A stretch of 64,000 nt of DNA, from NCBI RefSeq assembly GCF_002302635.1, contig NZ_CP022387.1:496001-560000 (forward strand), given 5' to 3'. A model generated the notes under the pieces. That model had not been told where the DNA came from, searched no databases, and worked only from the letters and a program-made list of their open reading frames with translations. Shown here piece after piece: positions 44,006 through 53,758 of the stretch (position 1 is the first letter of the stretch; each line of letters starts with the position of its first letter). The stretch is from Capnocytophaga stomatis (GTDB taxonomy: Bacteria > Bacteroidota > Bacteroidia > Flavobacteriales > Flavobacteriaceae). The position numbers and the translations under genes are program-made.

Positions 44006-44665
44006 TTATTTTTTATTGTGTGTTAATTCTGCATAGTAAAGTCCGAAAATTCTGTCTGTCATTTTTACCCGAAACCACTGGGCTATGATTGATGATAACC
44101 CACCTATAACCAAAGTTCCTATCACAATTGTAATGATTTTGCCACTCAGCGTACAATCGTTCATAAAAAAGGATGCTAATAAAAAGATAACACTCACGGG
44201 AAGTACAAATACTGAGAGCGTTACAATATTCCGAAACAAAAAATAAATACTCTGAAAATTTTTTGCTTGGGATATTTTACCTTGTGCTTCTAAGTAGTAA
44301 TACGCCGTATCAAATACACTTCCATTACTGATGCTTTCCGCCTCCGAAATCCCTTTATTTACCCTATAAATTTCTTTCAAATCAGGAAGAATTTCAGTGA
44401 TGTACTCGTCGTTTTTCATTTTGTCCATAGGCGTACAAGCGAGCTTCTTATACCACTTTCTCTTTATCAACCGAAATGTGATGATATGAATCAAGCATCC
44501 TATAAATAGGGCAATGGCAAAAAACAACAGACCGTCGCTAAGGTTTCCTGCTGTAATGAGTGGGGCTTTCCCAAAAACATATTCCGCTGAAAAATTTATC
44601 AGCTCAATCATAATGACTCCCGGAACTACAAAGGAGAGCAATTCGTAAATAGATAATCTTTCCAT
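44006..44665 (-). CDS. csx27: Csx27, membrane accessory protein of type VI-B1
   Basis: 219 residues with predicted membrane helices near 8-28 (LSFVVPGVIMIELINF), ~40-62 (LLFFAIALFIGCLIHIITF), ~145-170 (NIVTLSVFVLPVSVIFLLASFF) and ~178-200 (IITIVIGTLVIGGLSSIIAQWF). Position and topology identify it as Csx27, which marks VI-B1 loci (Csx28 marks VI-B2). Csx27 of B. zoohelcum was reported to dampen Cas13b interference. It is the first gene of the csx27-cas13b operon, with a consensus promoter 22 bases upstream of the ATG. I infer that it couples RNA cleavage to the membrane or limits its toxicity. Confidence 0.92.
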   Translation of the reverse strand: MERLSIYELLSFVVPGVIMIELINFSAEYVFGKAPLITAGNLSDGLLFFAIALFIGCLIHIITFRLIKRKWYKKLACTPMDKMKNDEYITEILPDLKEIYRVNKGISEAESISNGSVFDTAYYYLEAQGKISQAKNFQSIYFLFRNIVTLSVFVLPVSVIFLLASFFMNDCTLSGKIITIVIGTLVIGGLSSIIAQWFRVKMTDRIFGLYYAELTHNKK

Positions 44666-44686
44666 AAACTATAAATTTTTAAATCA

Positions 44687-44694
44687 CAAATGTA
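44687..44694 (-). promoter_or_regulatory. TAnnTTTG -7 element for the csx27-cas13b operon
   Basis: Reads TACATTTG on the minus strand, 22 bases upstream of the csx27 start. A TTG lies further upstream but at short spacing, so the -33 element is unclear. Confidence 0.65.
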
Positions 44695-45158
44695 AGTTAA
44701 TTATCTCAATAAAATTTAATAAAAATTAGCATTTTTAAAACTACATAGTTATTTCTGGACTATCTCAAAATCAAAACTCTAAAAATAATCATTCCTTTTG
44801 CTTTAATCTTTAGTAAGTTGCAGATTCTGATTGGAATGCAAAATCTTAGTAACAAGAAATGTTCAGAATTTGAAGCACAACAAAATTATTTCACATCTTT
44901 CTTCCTATTTAAATCTCCTTACATATCTATTTTTTTCACTCTTCTTAGATTCATCGTACTTTGGTCTAAACCAATTGGTAAATTCAACCCTCAAAAAACG
45001 TATATTTTATTTTGAATTTTGATACTTCTCAATATACAGGTTATAAAATCATACAATAATCTTGATGCTCAAAAACAAAAAAAATAAGGAAGAAAAACAT
45101 TTTCTTCCTTATAAAAACATACAGATATCTATAAAATAAAATTTATTCCTTCCTCTTT
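44695..45158. other. Noncoding DNA upstream of csx27
   Basis: About 460 bp. Overlapping 60-codon frames at 44818-45022 are low-complexity and lack start signals. I see no tracr-like repeat copy, second array or cas gene. Confidence 0.55.
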
Positions 45159-45884
45159 TTACTGTGCAGAAGTGTTGTTATTATTCGATTTTTTACTCCT
45201 TCCGATGATGTTACTGTTAATCGTATTGATGATTTGTGCTATCGTGTCGGCAAAGTGCGTAAATGTTTCGGGGCTGACGAAAGTTGCCGAGGTTAGGTAC
45301 GGAATCAATCCTACGTTGATTTGCTTTAAGAGTAGCTTTTTAAGGTGAGCAGACTTAGGGCGTTTGCTCTGTGCCGCCATATTCTTTTCATAGGTTAAAC
45401 GCTTTTGGTCAAAGTCCGCCTGAGCCGTTTTCAGGGCTTCGATGGTGGAAGCGATGCCTTCGAGTGCCGAAATATCGGTTTGTAGCGTAGGTTCGGCAAG
45501 GTCTTTCAGTAGTGATTCGATATGTGCCGACTCCACCGCATAGCTTTCGCGAGTAATTCTTACGCCATATTTGGAAAACACCGCGTAGAGCCTTTCGCCC
45601 GATTTGCGAAGGTTTTCCACCGGAATGTTAGCATAACTTTTCAGATATTTTTCGAGCTGGCGAACCAAGTCATCACGAACATCATCTGCTTTATCCACCT
45701 CCGAAAGGATTTTGTCACTTTTGATAGCTTGTGAAAGGGCTTCGGCGAGGGGTTCAATCTGTGCGAATACGGGTTTTAGTATGGGGTCGTTTGCCAATGC
45801 CGTTTCGCTTTTATAGAGCATCACCAATTGCTTGGCGGTATCTGCCATTTCAGTGATGCGGACGGAAGAATTTAAAATTTTCAT
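45159..45884 (-). CDS. DUF6261-like protein next to the CRISPR locus
   Basis: 241 residues from the ATG at 45884; an in-frame GTG at 45893 is less likely. All-helical and soluble, with KLVMLYKSETALANDPILKP near the start and a C-terminal helix followed by a low-complexity tail (SKKSNNNNTSAQ). It matches the general plan of the protein at 15603-16373 (DUF6261-like). Codon choice is GC-richer than in the neighbouring CRISPR genes, which suggests a different history. Function is unknown. Its link with the CRISPR operon is only one of position, with about 490 bp between them. Confidence 0.6.
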   Translation of the reverse strand: MKILNSSVRITEMADTAKQLVMLYKSETALANDPILKPVFAQIEPLAEALSQAIKSDKILSEVDKADDVRDDLVRQLEKYLKSYANIPVENLRKSGERLYAVFSKYGVRITRESYAVESAHIESLLKDLAEPTLQTDISALEGIASTIEALKTAQADFDQKRLTYEKNMAAQSKRPKSAHLKKLLLKQINVGLIPYLTSATFVSPETFTHFADTIAQIINTINSNIIGRSKKSNNNNTSAQ

Positions 45885-46417
45885 ATCGTACACAATTTTA
45901 AGTTTTTATTCGCCTGAAAGACAGCAATAATAATGCCAATTTTATGAATATTTTAGAATTGTTTTTAAGTCGCTGTGTCATTTCGAGCGAAGTCGAGAAA
46001 TAATATATAAAAAGGCTTCGACTTCGCTCAGCTTGACAATAACTACATAGCTAACTTTATATAATTTGTCTTTTGCTTCTATTCTTTTGTCTTGAAACAA
46101 AAGAAACAAAAATTCAAGACTTTGGATACTCTGCTAAAAATCAATTCTCACATACTCCGCCTTCGCGGACTTTGCTAAAAATATCCGAACTTGCTCCCTT
46201 CGGTCACTTCGAACAGCGGATATTTTTCACGCTTCATTTATTGATTTTCTTAACGACACATACTCCGCCGTGCGGACTTTGTCTCCAAGGTCGTAAACTC
46301 ACTCTTGAAAATAACAACAATTTAAAGTAGGTTAGTTAATAAACTTACAAAGATTTAATTGAGTTTTACACAATGTTAAAGGACGCCTTTAAAAAATCTA
46401 CGAAAGGAAAAACATCA
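45885..46417. repeat. Noncoding block of inverted and direct repeats
   Basis: Contains GAGCGAAGTCGA / TCGACTTCGCTC (45980-46034 area), the pair AAAAATATCCG (46176-46186) and CGGATATTTTT (46217-46227), and two direct copies of CACATACTCCGCC...GGACTTTG (46149 and 46257). These are intergenic repeat types common in Flavobacteriia. An 85-codon frame at 46073-46330 runs through them and is not a gene. Confidence 0.6.
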
Positions 46418-46540
46418 CTGAAATGAATATCGCAGAGTTTGCGATGAGTGAAACACTAATGAAATGTACGTCGCAGAGTCTGCGAAGTGTAATTCATTGC
46501 TGAAATACGTTTCGCAAACTCTGCGATAAGTAGCTTAATG
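46418..46540. repeat. Three 41-bp units each with a 15-bp palindrome
   Basis: TCGCAGAGTTTGCGA at 46430, TCGCAGAGTCTGCGA at 46471 and TCGCAAACTCTGCGA at 46512 are exactly 41 bases apart. The flanks (TGAAATG..., GAAGTG...) are also related. The block lies just downstream of the ATPase gene. Confidence 0.75.
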
Positions 46541-46609
46541 TTGTTTTAATAAAAACTGAATTCAACGAAACTTAAAATACTCGTAAAAAGAGTTTCACTA
46601 TATTTAAAA

Positions 46610-48373
46610 TCATAAAATATAACTATAAATCTCCTTAACCATATTCTTGATAGTTAAATTATCTAATTTCATTGCTAGTGACTTTGTAATATCCTGTCCT
46701 TGTTTCAAATGTAATGATGTGTTATATATAAGCCCTAAAAGGTAATAAGTTTCGGGAATATCAATGCCTATTGAATATGCATAATTTAATTTTTCCTTTG
46801 TTTTGTGAGTATCCAAAAATTGATTTTTTTGTTTATTGTCAGTTATCTGATTATAGACTTTCATCTCTATAACTTTTCGTAGAGCAAAACAAATAGCGAG
46901 AGGGTCATAAGGCTTGTCATCTAAATATTCTTCGACCTCTCTAAATATTTTTTTATGAAACTTTTTTACTTTTCCCCATTCTTTTGGTAATCCTAAATTA
47001 TAAAAATCATTTTCAATATTAATAGTATTATCTGGGTGAAAATGAAAAAAGTATGTATCTAAATTATCTTTTATAGAAGGATTTTCTCTTTGGTAAATTA
47101 ATTTATGTAGATTTTGTGTATTCTTTACATCATGTTCTTTCAGATAATGTATTTGTAACTTCTTTTCATTAAAACAAAAATGATTAAAAAAATTAGGGTC
47201 TAAATGTGTTAATAGTATAGGGAATAAATTGATATTTTTATCTTTGGCTTCATCTACTAAATTGGTTATAAAATATTGAAATGCCGTTAAATTAGCATCG
47301 TCTAGATAATCGAATACTTCATCTATAATAAGAATTTGATTGGTATTTTCTCTCAAATTTGCTCTGAATTTTAGCAACAAAGCTAGAAAGTTCAAAATGT
47401 CTCTTTGTCCATTGGAAATTTCGTGTGCTTTTGGATAATGGACGACTAATTTTCCTTTTTCTTCTCTTGCCTTTATCTCAAATCTTGTTGTGTTACAATC
47501 TGAAAGAAAATTATTTGTATCTTCTAAAAAATATTCATAGTTGCCACTATTACATATTTTTCTAATTTGAGCCTCTGTTTTTTTATTGAACAAATAAACA
47601 ATTTGCCATGCAAATAAAAAAGATTTCCCTAATGTATCATTATTCTCAAATCTATAAGAATGGATTATTTCAACCAAATTCTTAATTTCAGAATACTGAT
47701 TTAGAAAATTTCCAACATTTTGTTCAATCCAATTATTTATGATATTTGCAATTCCACTTTGTTTGTTGATTTCATCTACAAATGTTTTTACTTTATTTCT
47801 AAAAGGTGAAGACTTAATTTTACCTATTCCAACTTCTGAAATAATTCTATTTAATAAATTTCTTGTATATAGAAAATTTTCGATATTAACCAAAACCTTT
47901 CCATTGTTACCAAAGTCTCTTCTTATATTGGTAATTTTATAATCCAATTTTTCTTTTGTAGGAATTGTATTCAATAAAATTGTTGGTTCTATATCAATAA
48001 AATGCTTATTGATAGACCTTCCCATATATCTTTGATTTGTTCCACTTGGTTTTAATTGACTATTGATAACAGAAACATTGAATCTACCCTTAATATCATT
48101 GTTAGTGTTATCAGCGGATAAAATAGAGATACCTGTGGTCTCTTCTACTTCAATTTTTATTTGTGGTATTAAGGCTCTATCATTATTATGGGTATCATTC
48201 TCTGCTAAATTAATTTTTGAATTAGATAAATACCCAAATGCTTTACTTAGTGAGGTTTTTCCAAATCCATTTGGAGCAACAAAAATATTTATTTTGTTAG
48301 GTGTTAGGTTACATTCTGTCTTAAAGGAAGAAATCCCCTTAATATTTAATATTTCTACTGATTTAATTTTCAT
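46610..48373 (-). CDS. SMC/RecF-like ABC-type ATPase, candidate defence gene
   Basis: 587 residues. N-terminal ABC-ATPase half with Walker A APNGFGKTS (33-41), then a spacer region, the signature-like ISNGQRD (319-325), Walker B QILIIDEVFDYLDD (346-359) and switch His in LLTHLDP (388-394). This is the layout of SMC/RecF/AAA_15-type ATPases used by many single- or two-gene defence systems. The C-terminal ~110 residues (ALRKVIEMKVYNQI...LGLIYNTSLHLKQG) are helical and recall HEPN/DUF4145-type tails, but there is no RxxxxH motif and no Toprim residues. It is not an OLD nuclease. It is a single gene; no partner nuclease is visible. A substrate or effector role is inference. Confidence 0.75.
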   Translation of the reverse strand: MKIKSVEILNIKGISSFKTECNLTPNKINIFVAPNGFGKTSLSKAFGYLSNSKINLAENDTHNNDRALIPQIKIEVEETTGISILSADNTNNDIKGRFNVSVINSQLKPSGTNQRYMGRSINKHFIDIEPTILLNTIPTKEKLDYKITNIRRDFGNNGKVLVNIENFLYTRNLLNRIISEVGIGKIKSSPFRNKVKTFVDEINKQSGIANIINNWIEQNVGNFLNQYSEIKNLVEIIHSYRFENNDTLGKSFLFAWQIVYLFNKKTEAQIRKICNSGNYEYFLEDTNNFLSDCNTTRFEIKAREEKGKLVVHYPKAHEISNGQRDILNFLALLLKFRANLRENTNQILIIDEVFDYLDDANLTAFQYFITNLVDEAKDKNINLFPILLTHLDPNFFNHFCFNEKKLQIHYLKEHDVKNTQNLHKLIYQRENPSIKDNLDTYFFHFHPDNTINIENDFYNLGLPKEWGKVKKFHKKIFREVEEYLDDKPYDPLAICFALRKVIEMKVYNQITDNKQKNQFLDTHKTKEKLNYAYSIGIDIPETYYLLGLIYNTSLHLKQGQDITKSLAMKLDNLTIKNMVKEIYSYIL

Positions 48374-48398
48374 ATTATAAGTTGTAGTTAATTTAAAA

Positions 48399-48424
48399 CC
48401 CCACCCAATTAGTATTAGGTGGGG
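48399..48424 (-). terminator. Terminator of dnaK
   Basis: The stem CCCCACC / GGTGGGG is followed on the minus strand by TTTTAAATT. It lies between dnaK and the ATPase gene, so the ATPase gene needs its own promoter in the remaining ~25 bases or depends on read-through. Confidence 0.75.
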
Positions 48425-48453
48425 CTGTATTTATTGCCCGTCCGTGCTACGGA

Positions 48454-50355
<1,902 letters not shown>

Positions 50356-50426
50356 TTATTTTTAATTCAACATTTACTTACCACCTTAGGCGGTACTGTT
50401 CCGCTTTGGGCTTCGAGCATCTAATA

Positions 50427-50444
50427 GTCAATGATTGTGCCAAA
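50427..50444 (-). promoter_or_regulatory. Sigma-54-like motif upstream of dnaK
   Basis: The minus strand reads TTTGGCACAATCATTGAC. The -24 half TGGCAC is perfect and the -12 half is TTGA instead of TTGC, with 5-base spacing. It is suggestive because two sigma-54 activators are encoded in the window, but the -12 GC is missing. Confidence 0.3.
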
Positions 50445-50453
50445 GGAAGAAAT

Positions 50454-50468
50454 CTGACAAAATGGCAG
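50454..50468. promoter_or_regulatory. Inverted repeat upstream of dnaK
   Basis: CTGACA-AAA-TGGCAG, one mismatch from a perfect palindrome, about 110 bp upstream of the dnaK ATG. I recall CTGACA/TGTCAG-type repeats before heat-shock genes in Bacteroidota. It may be a heat-shock control site. Confidence 0.4.
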
Positions 50469-50551
50469 GATCAAGAAGATTTAAACCCGTAAAAAATAAA
50501 ATTCAACCGACAAAATATCGGTATTAAACTCGAAAATCTGTTATTATTTCC

Positions 50552-50559
50552 TATTTTTG
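50552..50559 (+). promoter_or_regulatory. TAnnTTTG -7 element for the PLP-enzyme operon
   Basis: TATTTTTG, 30 bases upstream of the ATG at 50589. It overlaps a GTG that could otherwise be taken as the start. Confidence 0.65.
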
Positions 50560-50588
50560 TGCGATTAATAAATCCTGATATTATTGTA

Positions 50589-51518
50589 ATGGAACCTCTT
50601 AATTTCGACAAGTTACATATTGAAAATCAGTTTGTAGATATTCCTTTACCTAACGGAGTTTCACTTCATATCAAACGTGAGGATAAAAATCATCACTTCG
50701 TTTCGGGAAACAAACTCAGAAAACTAAAATACAACATCTTACAAGCGAAAAAGGAAGGAAAAACCTGTTTATTAACTTTCGGCGGAGCTTACTCAAACCA
50801 CATTGCTGCCACTGCCGCTGCGGGTGAACTCACTGGGCTGAAAACAATTGGTGTTATTCGAGGAGATGAATTGTACTCAAAAATAGAAGAAAATCCTACA
50901 TTAAGTTTTGCTCAAAAGTGTGGAATGGATTTTCTGTTTGTTTCTCGTGAAAAATATCGTCTGAAACACACTAATGAATTCTTATCCGAATTAAAAAGCA
51001 ATTATGGTTCAAACACTTACATAGTTCCGGAAGGTGGAACAAATGAATTTGCAGTGAAAGGCTGTGAGGAAATTTTGACCCCAGAGGATGAAAACTTTGA
51101 TGTAATTTGCTCGGCAGTTGGCACAGGAGGAACCATTTCAGGTTTGATAAATTCGAGTTTTTCACACCAAACCGTTTTGGGTTTTCCTGCTTTGAAAGGC
51201 GAATTTTTATCCGATGTCATAAAAAACTACACCCAAAAAACAAACTGGCAACTCATTCACGACTACAATTTTGGAGGATATGCTAAAGTATCTGACGAAT
51301 TAATATCTTTTTTAAACAACTTTAACAAAAAAACAGGAATTTCCTTAGATCCTGTATATACTGGTAAAATGATTTTTGCTATTTTTGCCCTCTCAAATAA
51401 AAACTTTTTCAAGCCCAATACAAAAATATTAGCCATTCACACCGGTGGCTTGCAAGGAATTCAGGGCATAAATCAAAAAAGAGCTAAAAAGCATCAACAG
51501 ATTTTGAATTATGATTAA
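50589..51518 (+). CDS. PLP-dependent deaminase, D-cysteine desulfhydrase/ACC deaminase family
   Basis: 309 residues from the ATG at 50589; the upstream GTG lies in the promoter box. Fold type II PLP enzyme. The PLP-lysine is in SGNKLRKLKY (~residues 38-47), followed by LTFGGAYSNHIAATAAAG and the phosphate-binding glycine loop AVGTGGTISGL. ACC deaminase and D-cysteine desulfhydrase share these features, and the true substrate cannot be fixed from sequence alone; D-cysteine or a related D-amino acid is likely. Cytosolic. It is first in an operon with a glucosaminidase and prmC; the next gene overlaps by 8 bp. Confidence 0.87.
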   Translation: MEPLNFDKLHIENQFVDIPLPNGVSLHIKREDKNHHFVSGNKLRKLKYNILQAKKEGKTCLLTFGGAYSNHIAATAAAGELTGLKTIGVIRGDELYSKIEENPTLSFAQKCGMDFLFVSREKYRLKHTNEFLSELKSNYGSNTYIVPEGGTNEFAVKGCEEILTPEDENFDVICSAVGTGGTISGLINSSFSHQTVLGFPALKGEFLSDVIKNYTQKTNWQLIHDYNFGGYAKVSDELISFLNNFNKKTGISLDPVYTGKMIFAIFALSNKNFFKPNTKILAIHTGGLQGIQGINQKRAKKHQQILNYD

Positions 51519-52461
51519 AAAAATTAGCATATTTTTACTTTCTCTGTTTGTGTTATCTTCTTGTTCATCAAGATATTACAAAAACAAGAAAAATCCAAAG
51601 CGAGTAACCTATCGCGGGCAAAGACCTCCGACAAACGTAATTCCGAAAAAAACAACAACTATTGCTGCAAAAAAATATGACAGCTCGGAAGAAGATTACC
51701 ACGAAATTCCTCCTGCTATTCAGGTAACTCCTTCTGTGACACAAAAGTATATTGATGATTATAAAGAAATTGCTATGGTGGAAATGCAACGCTACAAAAT
51801 TCCGGCAAGCATCACACTGGCTCAAGCAATTTTGGAAAGTGGCTCAGGACAAGGAAAATTGGCACGACACGGAAATAATCATTTCGGAATCAAATGCCAT
51901 TCATCTTGGCAAGGAAAAACAATGACACACGATGATGATGAAAAAGGAGAATGTTTCCGTCGCTATAAATATGCTTTTGAGTCATTTGAAGACCATTCTA
52001 CCTTCTTGGTAAATCGCAACCGATATGCGTTTTTGTTTGAATTAGACCCTGATGATTACGTAGGATGGGCTCACGGTTTGAAAAAAGCCGGATACGCCAC
52101 AGACCCAGGATACGCAAAAAAACTGATTCAACTCATCAAAAAACATAAATTATACGAGTATGACCAACAAGTTTTAAACCCTGATGGTAAGGTTGTTAGC
52201 ACGCCTAAAACAAACACACCTGTGGAAACTTCAAAAGCAGAAGTTCGAGTAACGAGCACTCCCAAACCTAAAGCCACAGAAGCCCTTAAAACTATTGAAA
52301 ATCAACCTAAAACAAAATATTATACGGTAAAAGCTGGCGATACACTTTACAAAATTGCACGCGAACAGCAAGTTTCAGTTCAGCAAATTATAAAACTCAA
52401 TAATTTGAATGAAAAAACAAGTAACGAAATAAAAGTGGGTCAAAAATTACAATTAAACTAA
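51511..52461 (+). CDS. LysM-containing beta-N-acetylglucosaminidase lipoprotein
   Basis: 316 residues. Lipoprotein signal with Cys18 (LFVLSSCSSR). The glucosaminidase domain (~90-225) has the catalytic region SITLAQAILESGSGQGKLARHGNNHFGIKCH, with Glu as the acid. A variable Thr/Lys/Pro linker follows, then one C-terminal LysM (~270-316, YYTVKAGDTLYKIAREQQVS). It cuts peptidoglycan glycan strands in the periplasm and is likely involved in wall growth or cell separation (the FlgJ/LytG-like family). Translation is coupled to the upstream PLP gene by an 8-bp overlap; prmC follows 4 bp later. Confidence 0.9.
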   Translation: MIKKISIFLLSLFVLSSCSSRYYKNKKNPKRVTYRGQRPPTNVIPKKTTTIAAKKYDSSEEDYHEIPPAIQVTPSVTQKYIDDYKEIAMVEMQRYKIPASITLAQAILESGSGQGKLARHGNNHFGIKCHSSWQGKTMTHDDDEKGECFRRYKYAFESFEDHSTFLVNRNRYAFLFELDPDDYVGWAHGLKKAGYATDPGYAKKLIQLIKKHKLYEYDQQVLNPDGKVVSTPKTNTPVETSKAEVRVTSTPKPKATEALKTIENQPKTKYYTVKAGDTLYKIAREQQVSVQQIIKLNNLNEKTSNEIKVGQKLQLN

Positions 52462-52465
52462 CATT

Positions 52466-53311
52466 TTGAAAATAAAAGACTTAAAAGATTACTTATTTCA
52501 AAATCTGGATTTTCTTTACTCAAAGGAGGAAATTCAGGTTTTTTATTTTATGTTGCTCGATTTTTATGGAGGATTTTCCAAAACGGACATTCTTCTTCAT
52601 CCCGAAATGGAATTAGAAAAAACATTGGAAATAAGCATTTTAAATGCCGTCAATGAACTAAAATTCGAAAAGCCCATACAATATATATTGGGTGAAACAG
52701 AGTTTTTCTCAAATCGTTTTTTTGTCGATGAAAATGTTTTGATTCCCAGACAAGAAACTGAAGAATTGGTTGATTGGATTCTTTCCGAAACTCCTCATAA
52801 TGATTCAATAAACATTTTGGATATTGGGTGCGGAAGCGGCTGTATTTCTGTTTCTCTTGCCAAAGCTTTGCCTAATGCCAATGTTACCGCTTTGGATATT
52901 TCAGAGAAAGCCATTTCCGTTGCTGGGAAAAATGCAATTGAAAACAATGTAAAAATTCATTTCGTTCAGCAAAATATCTTAGAAACGGATTTTCTTGCAG
53001 AAAAATATGATGTTATTGTTTCAAATCCGCCTTACGTGCGAGAACTTGAGAAAAAAGAAATTCAGAACAATGTGCTAAATTACGAACCTCATTTGGCTTT
53101 ATTTGTACCAGATGAAAATGCGTTGATTTTTTACGAAAAAATTGCAGAATTAGCAAAAAGCTCACTAACCGAAAGAGGAAAGCTTTTCTTTGAAATAAAT
53201 CAATATTTAGGAAATGAAATGGTTGAAATGCTAAGGAAAAAAGGGTTTTCAAAAGTAGAATTGCGAAATGATTTGTTGCAAAATCCAAGAATGATTAAAG
53301 CTGTAGTTTAA
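52466..53311 (+). CDS. prmC: Release factor glutamine methyltransferase PrmC
   Basis: 281 residues starting at a TTG (MKIKDLKDYL), the only start close to the family N-terminus. SAM-binding loop ILDIGCGSGCIS (117-128) and the catalytic N187-P-P-Y190 motif that binds the glutamine side chain. It methylates the GGQ glutamine of release factors RF1 and RF2 and so improves translation termination. The N-terminal helical domain (1-90) recognises the release factor. It is the last gene of the three-gene operon, directly followed by a tRNA-Leu gene on the other strand. Confidence 0.94.
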   Translation: MKIKDLKDYLFQNLDFLYSKEEIQVFYFMLLDFYGGFSKTDILLHPEMELEKTLEISILNAVNELKFEKPIQYILGETEFFSNRFFVDENVLIPRQETEELVDWILSETPHNDSINILDIGCGSGCISVSLAKALPNANVTALDISEKAISVAGKNAIENNVKIHFVQQNILETDFLAEKYDVIVSNPPYVRELEKKEIQNNVLNYEPHLALFVPDENALIFYEKIAELAKSSLTERGKLFFEINQYLGNEMVEMLRKKGFSKVELRNDLLQNPRMIKAVV

Positions 53312-53314
53312 AAG

Positions 53315-53396
53315 TGCCTACGACTGGATTCGAACCAGCACGCCCGAAAGCACCACCCCCTCAAGATGGCGAGTCTACCAATTTCTCCACGTAGGC
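53315..53396 (-). tRNA. tRNA-Leu (GAG)
   Basis: 82 bases, class II with a variable arm. Acceptor GCCTACG / CGTAGGC with discriminator A. The anticodon stem-loop CCATC-TTGAGGG-GGTGG gives anticodon GAG. The CCA is not encoded. It is first in the cluster with two tRNA-Lys genes but shows its own sequence neighbourhood. Confidence 0.95.
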
Positions 53397-53452
53397 ATCA
53401 GTAAAACTAAACAAATACAAAAAAAGTTAAGTTCTTCACTTAACTTTTTCTG

Positions 53453-53525
53453 TGACCTGGCTGGGGCTCGAACCCAGGACCCCAACATTAAAAGTGTTGT
53501 GCTCTACCAACTGAGCTACCAAGTC
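53453..53525 (-). tRNA. tRNA-Lys (UUU), copy 1
   Basis: 73 bases. Acceptor GACTTGG / CCAGGTC. The anticodon loop CTTTTAA gives anticodon TTT. The T-loop TTCGAGC is standard. It looks identical to the copy 34 bp away, a recent tandem duplication. Confidence 0.96.
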
Positions 53526-53559
53526 ATTAAAAAATAAAAAAACAAATTGTATAACCCTG

Positions 53560-53632
53560 TGACCTGGCTGGGGCTCGAACCCAGGACCCCAACATTAAAA
53601 GTGTTGTGCTCTACCAACTGAGCTACCAAGTC
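53560..53632 (-). tRNA. tRNA-Lys (UUU), copy 2
   Basis: 73 bases, the same sequence as copy 1 as far as can be read, on the same strand and upstream of it, so both may come from one transcript. Confidence 0.96.
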
Positions 53633-53700
53633 ATCATTCATTTCTTGAATGCGGGTGCAAATGTATAGCTTTTTTTTTTATTTAGCAACAAAAAATTAAT

Positions 53701-53708
53701 TATTTTTG
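53701..53708 (+). promoter_or_regulatory. TAnnTTTG -7 element for aroK
   Basis: TATTTTTG, 51 bases upstream of the aroK ATG. Confidence 0.6.
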
Positions 53709-53758
53709 CATCATATTTTTATTTTTTTTTCAAACAATTAAAAAACAAAAAGTTACAA

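Noticed and set aside
44818-45022. Two overlapping frames of about 63-65 codons upstream of csx27
   Set aside because: Phe/Ser/Leu-rich AT noise, with no start signals and no neighbour coupling.
46073-46330. An 85-codon plus-strand frame
   Set aside because: It runs through inverted and direct intergenic repeats and has a composition unlike a real protein; such frames are common false calls in Flavobacteriia.
50559-50588. Upstream GTG start for the PLP enzyme
   Set aside because: The GTG overlaps the -7 promoter box TATTTTTG, so it would lie at or before the transcription start.
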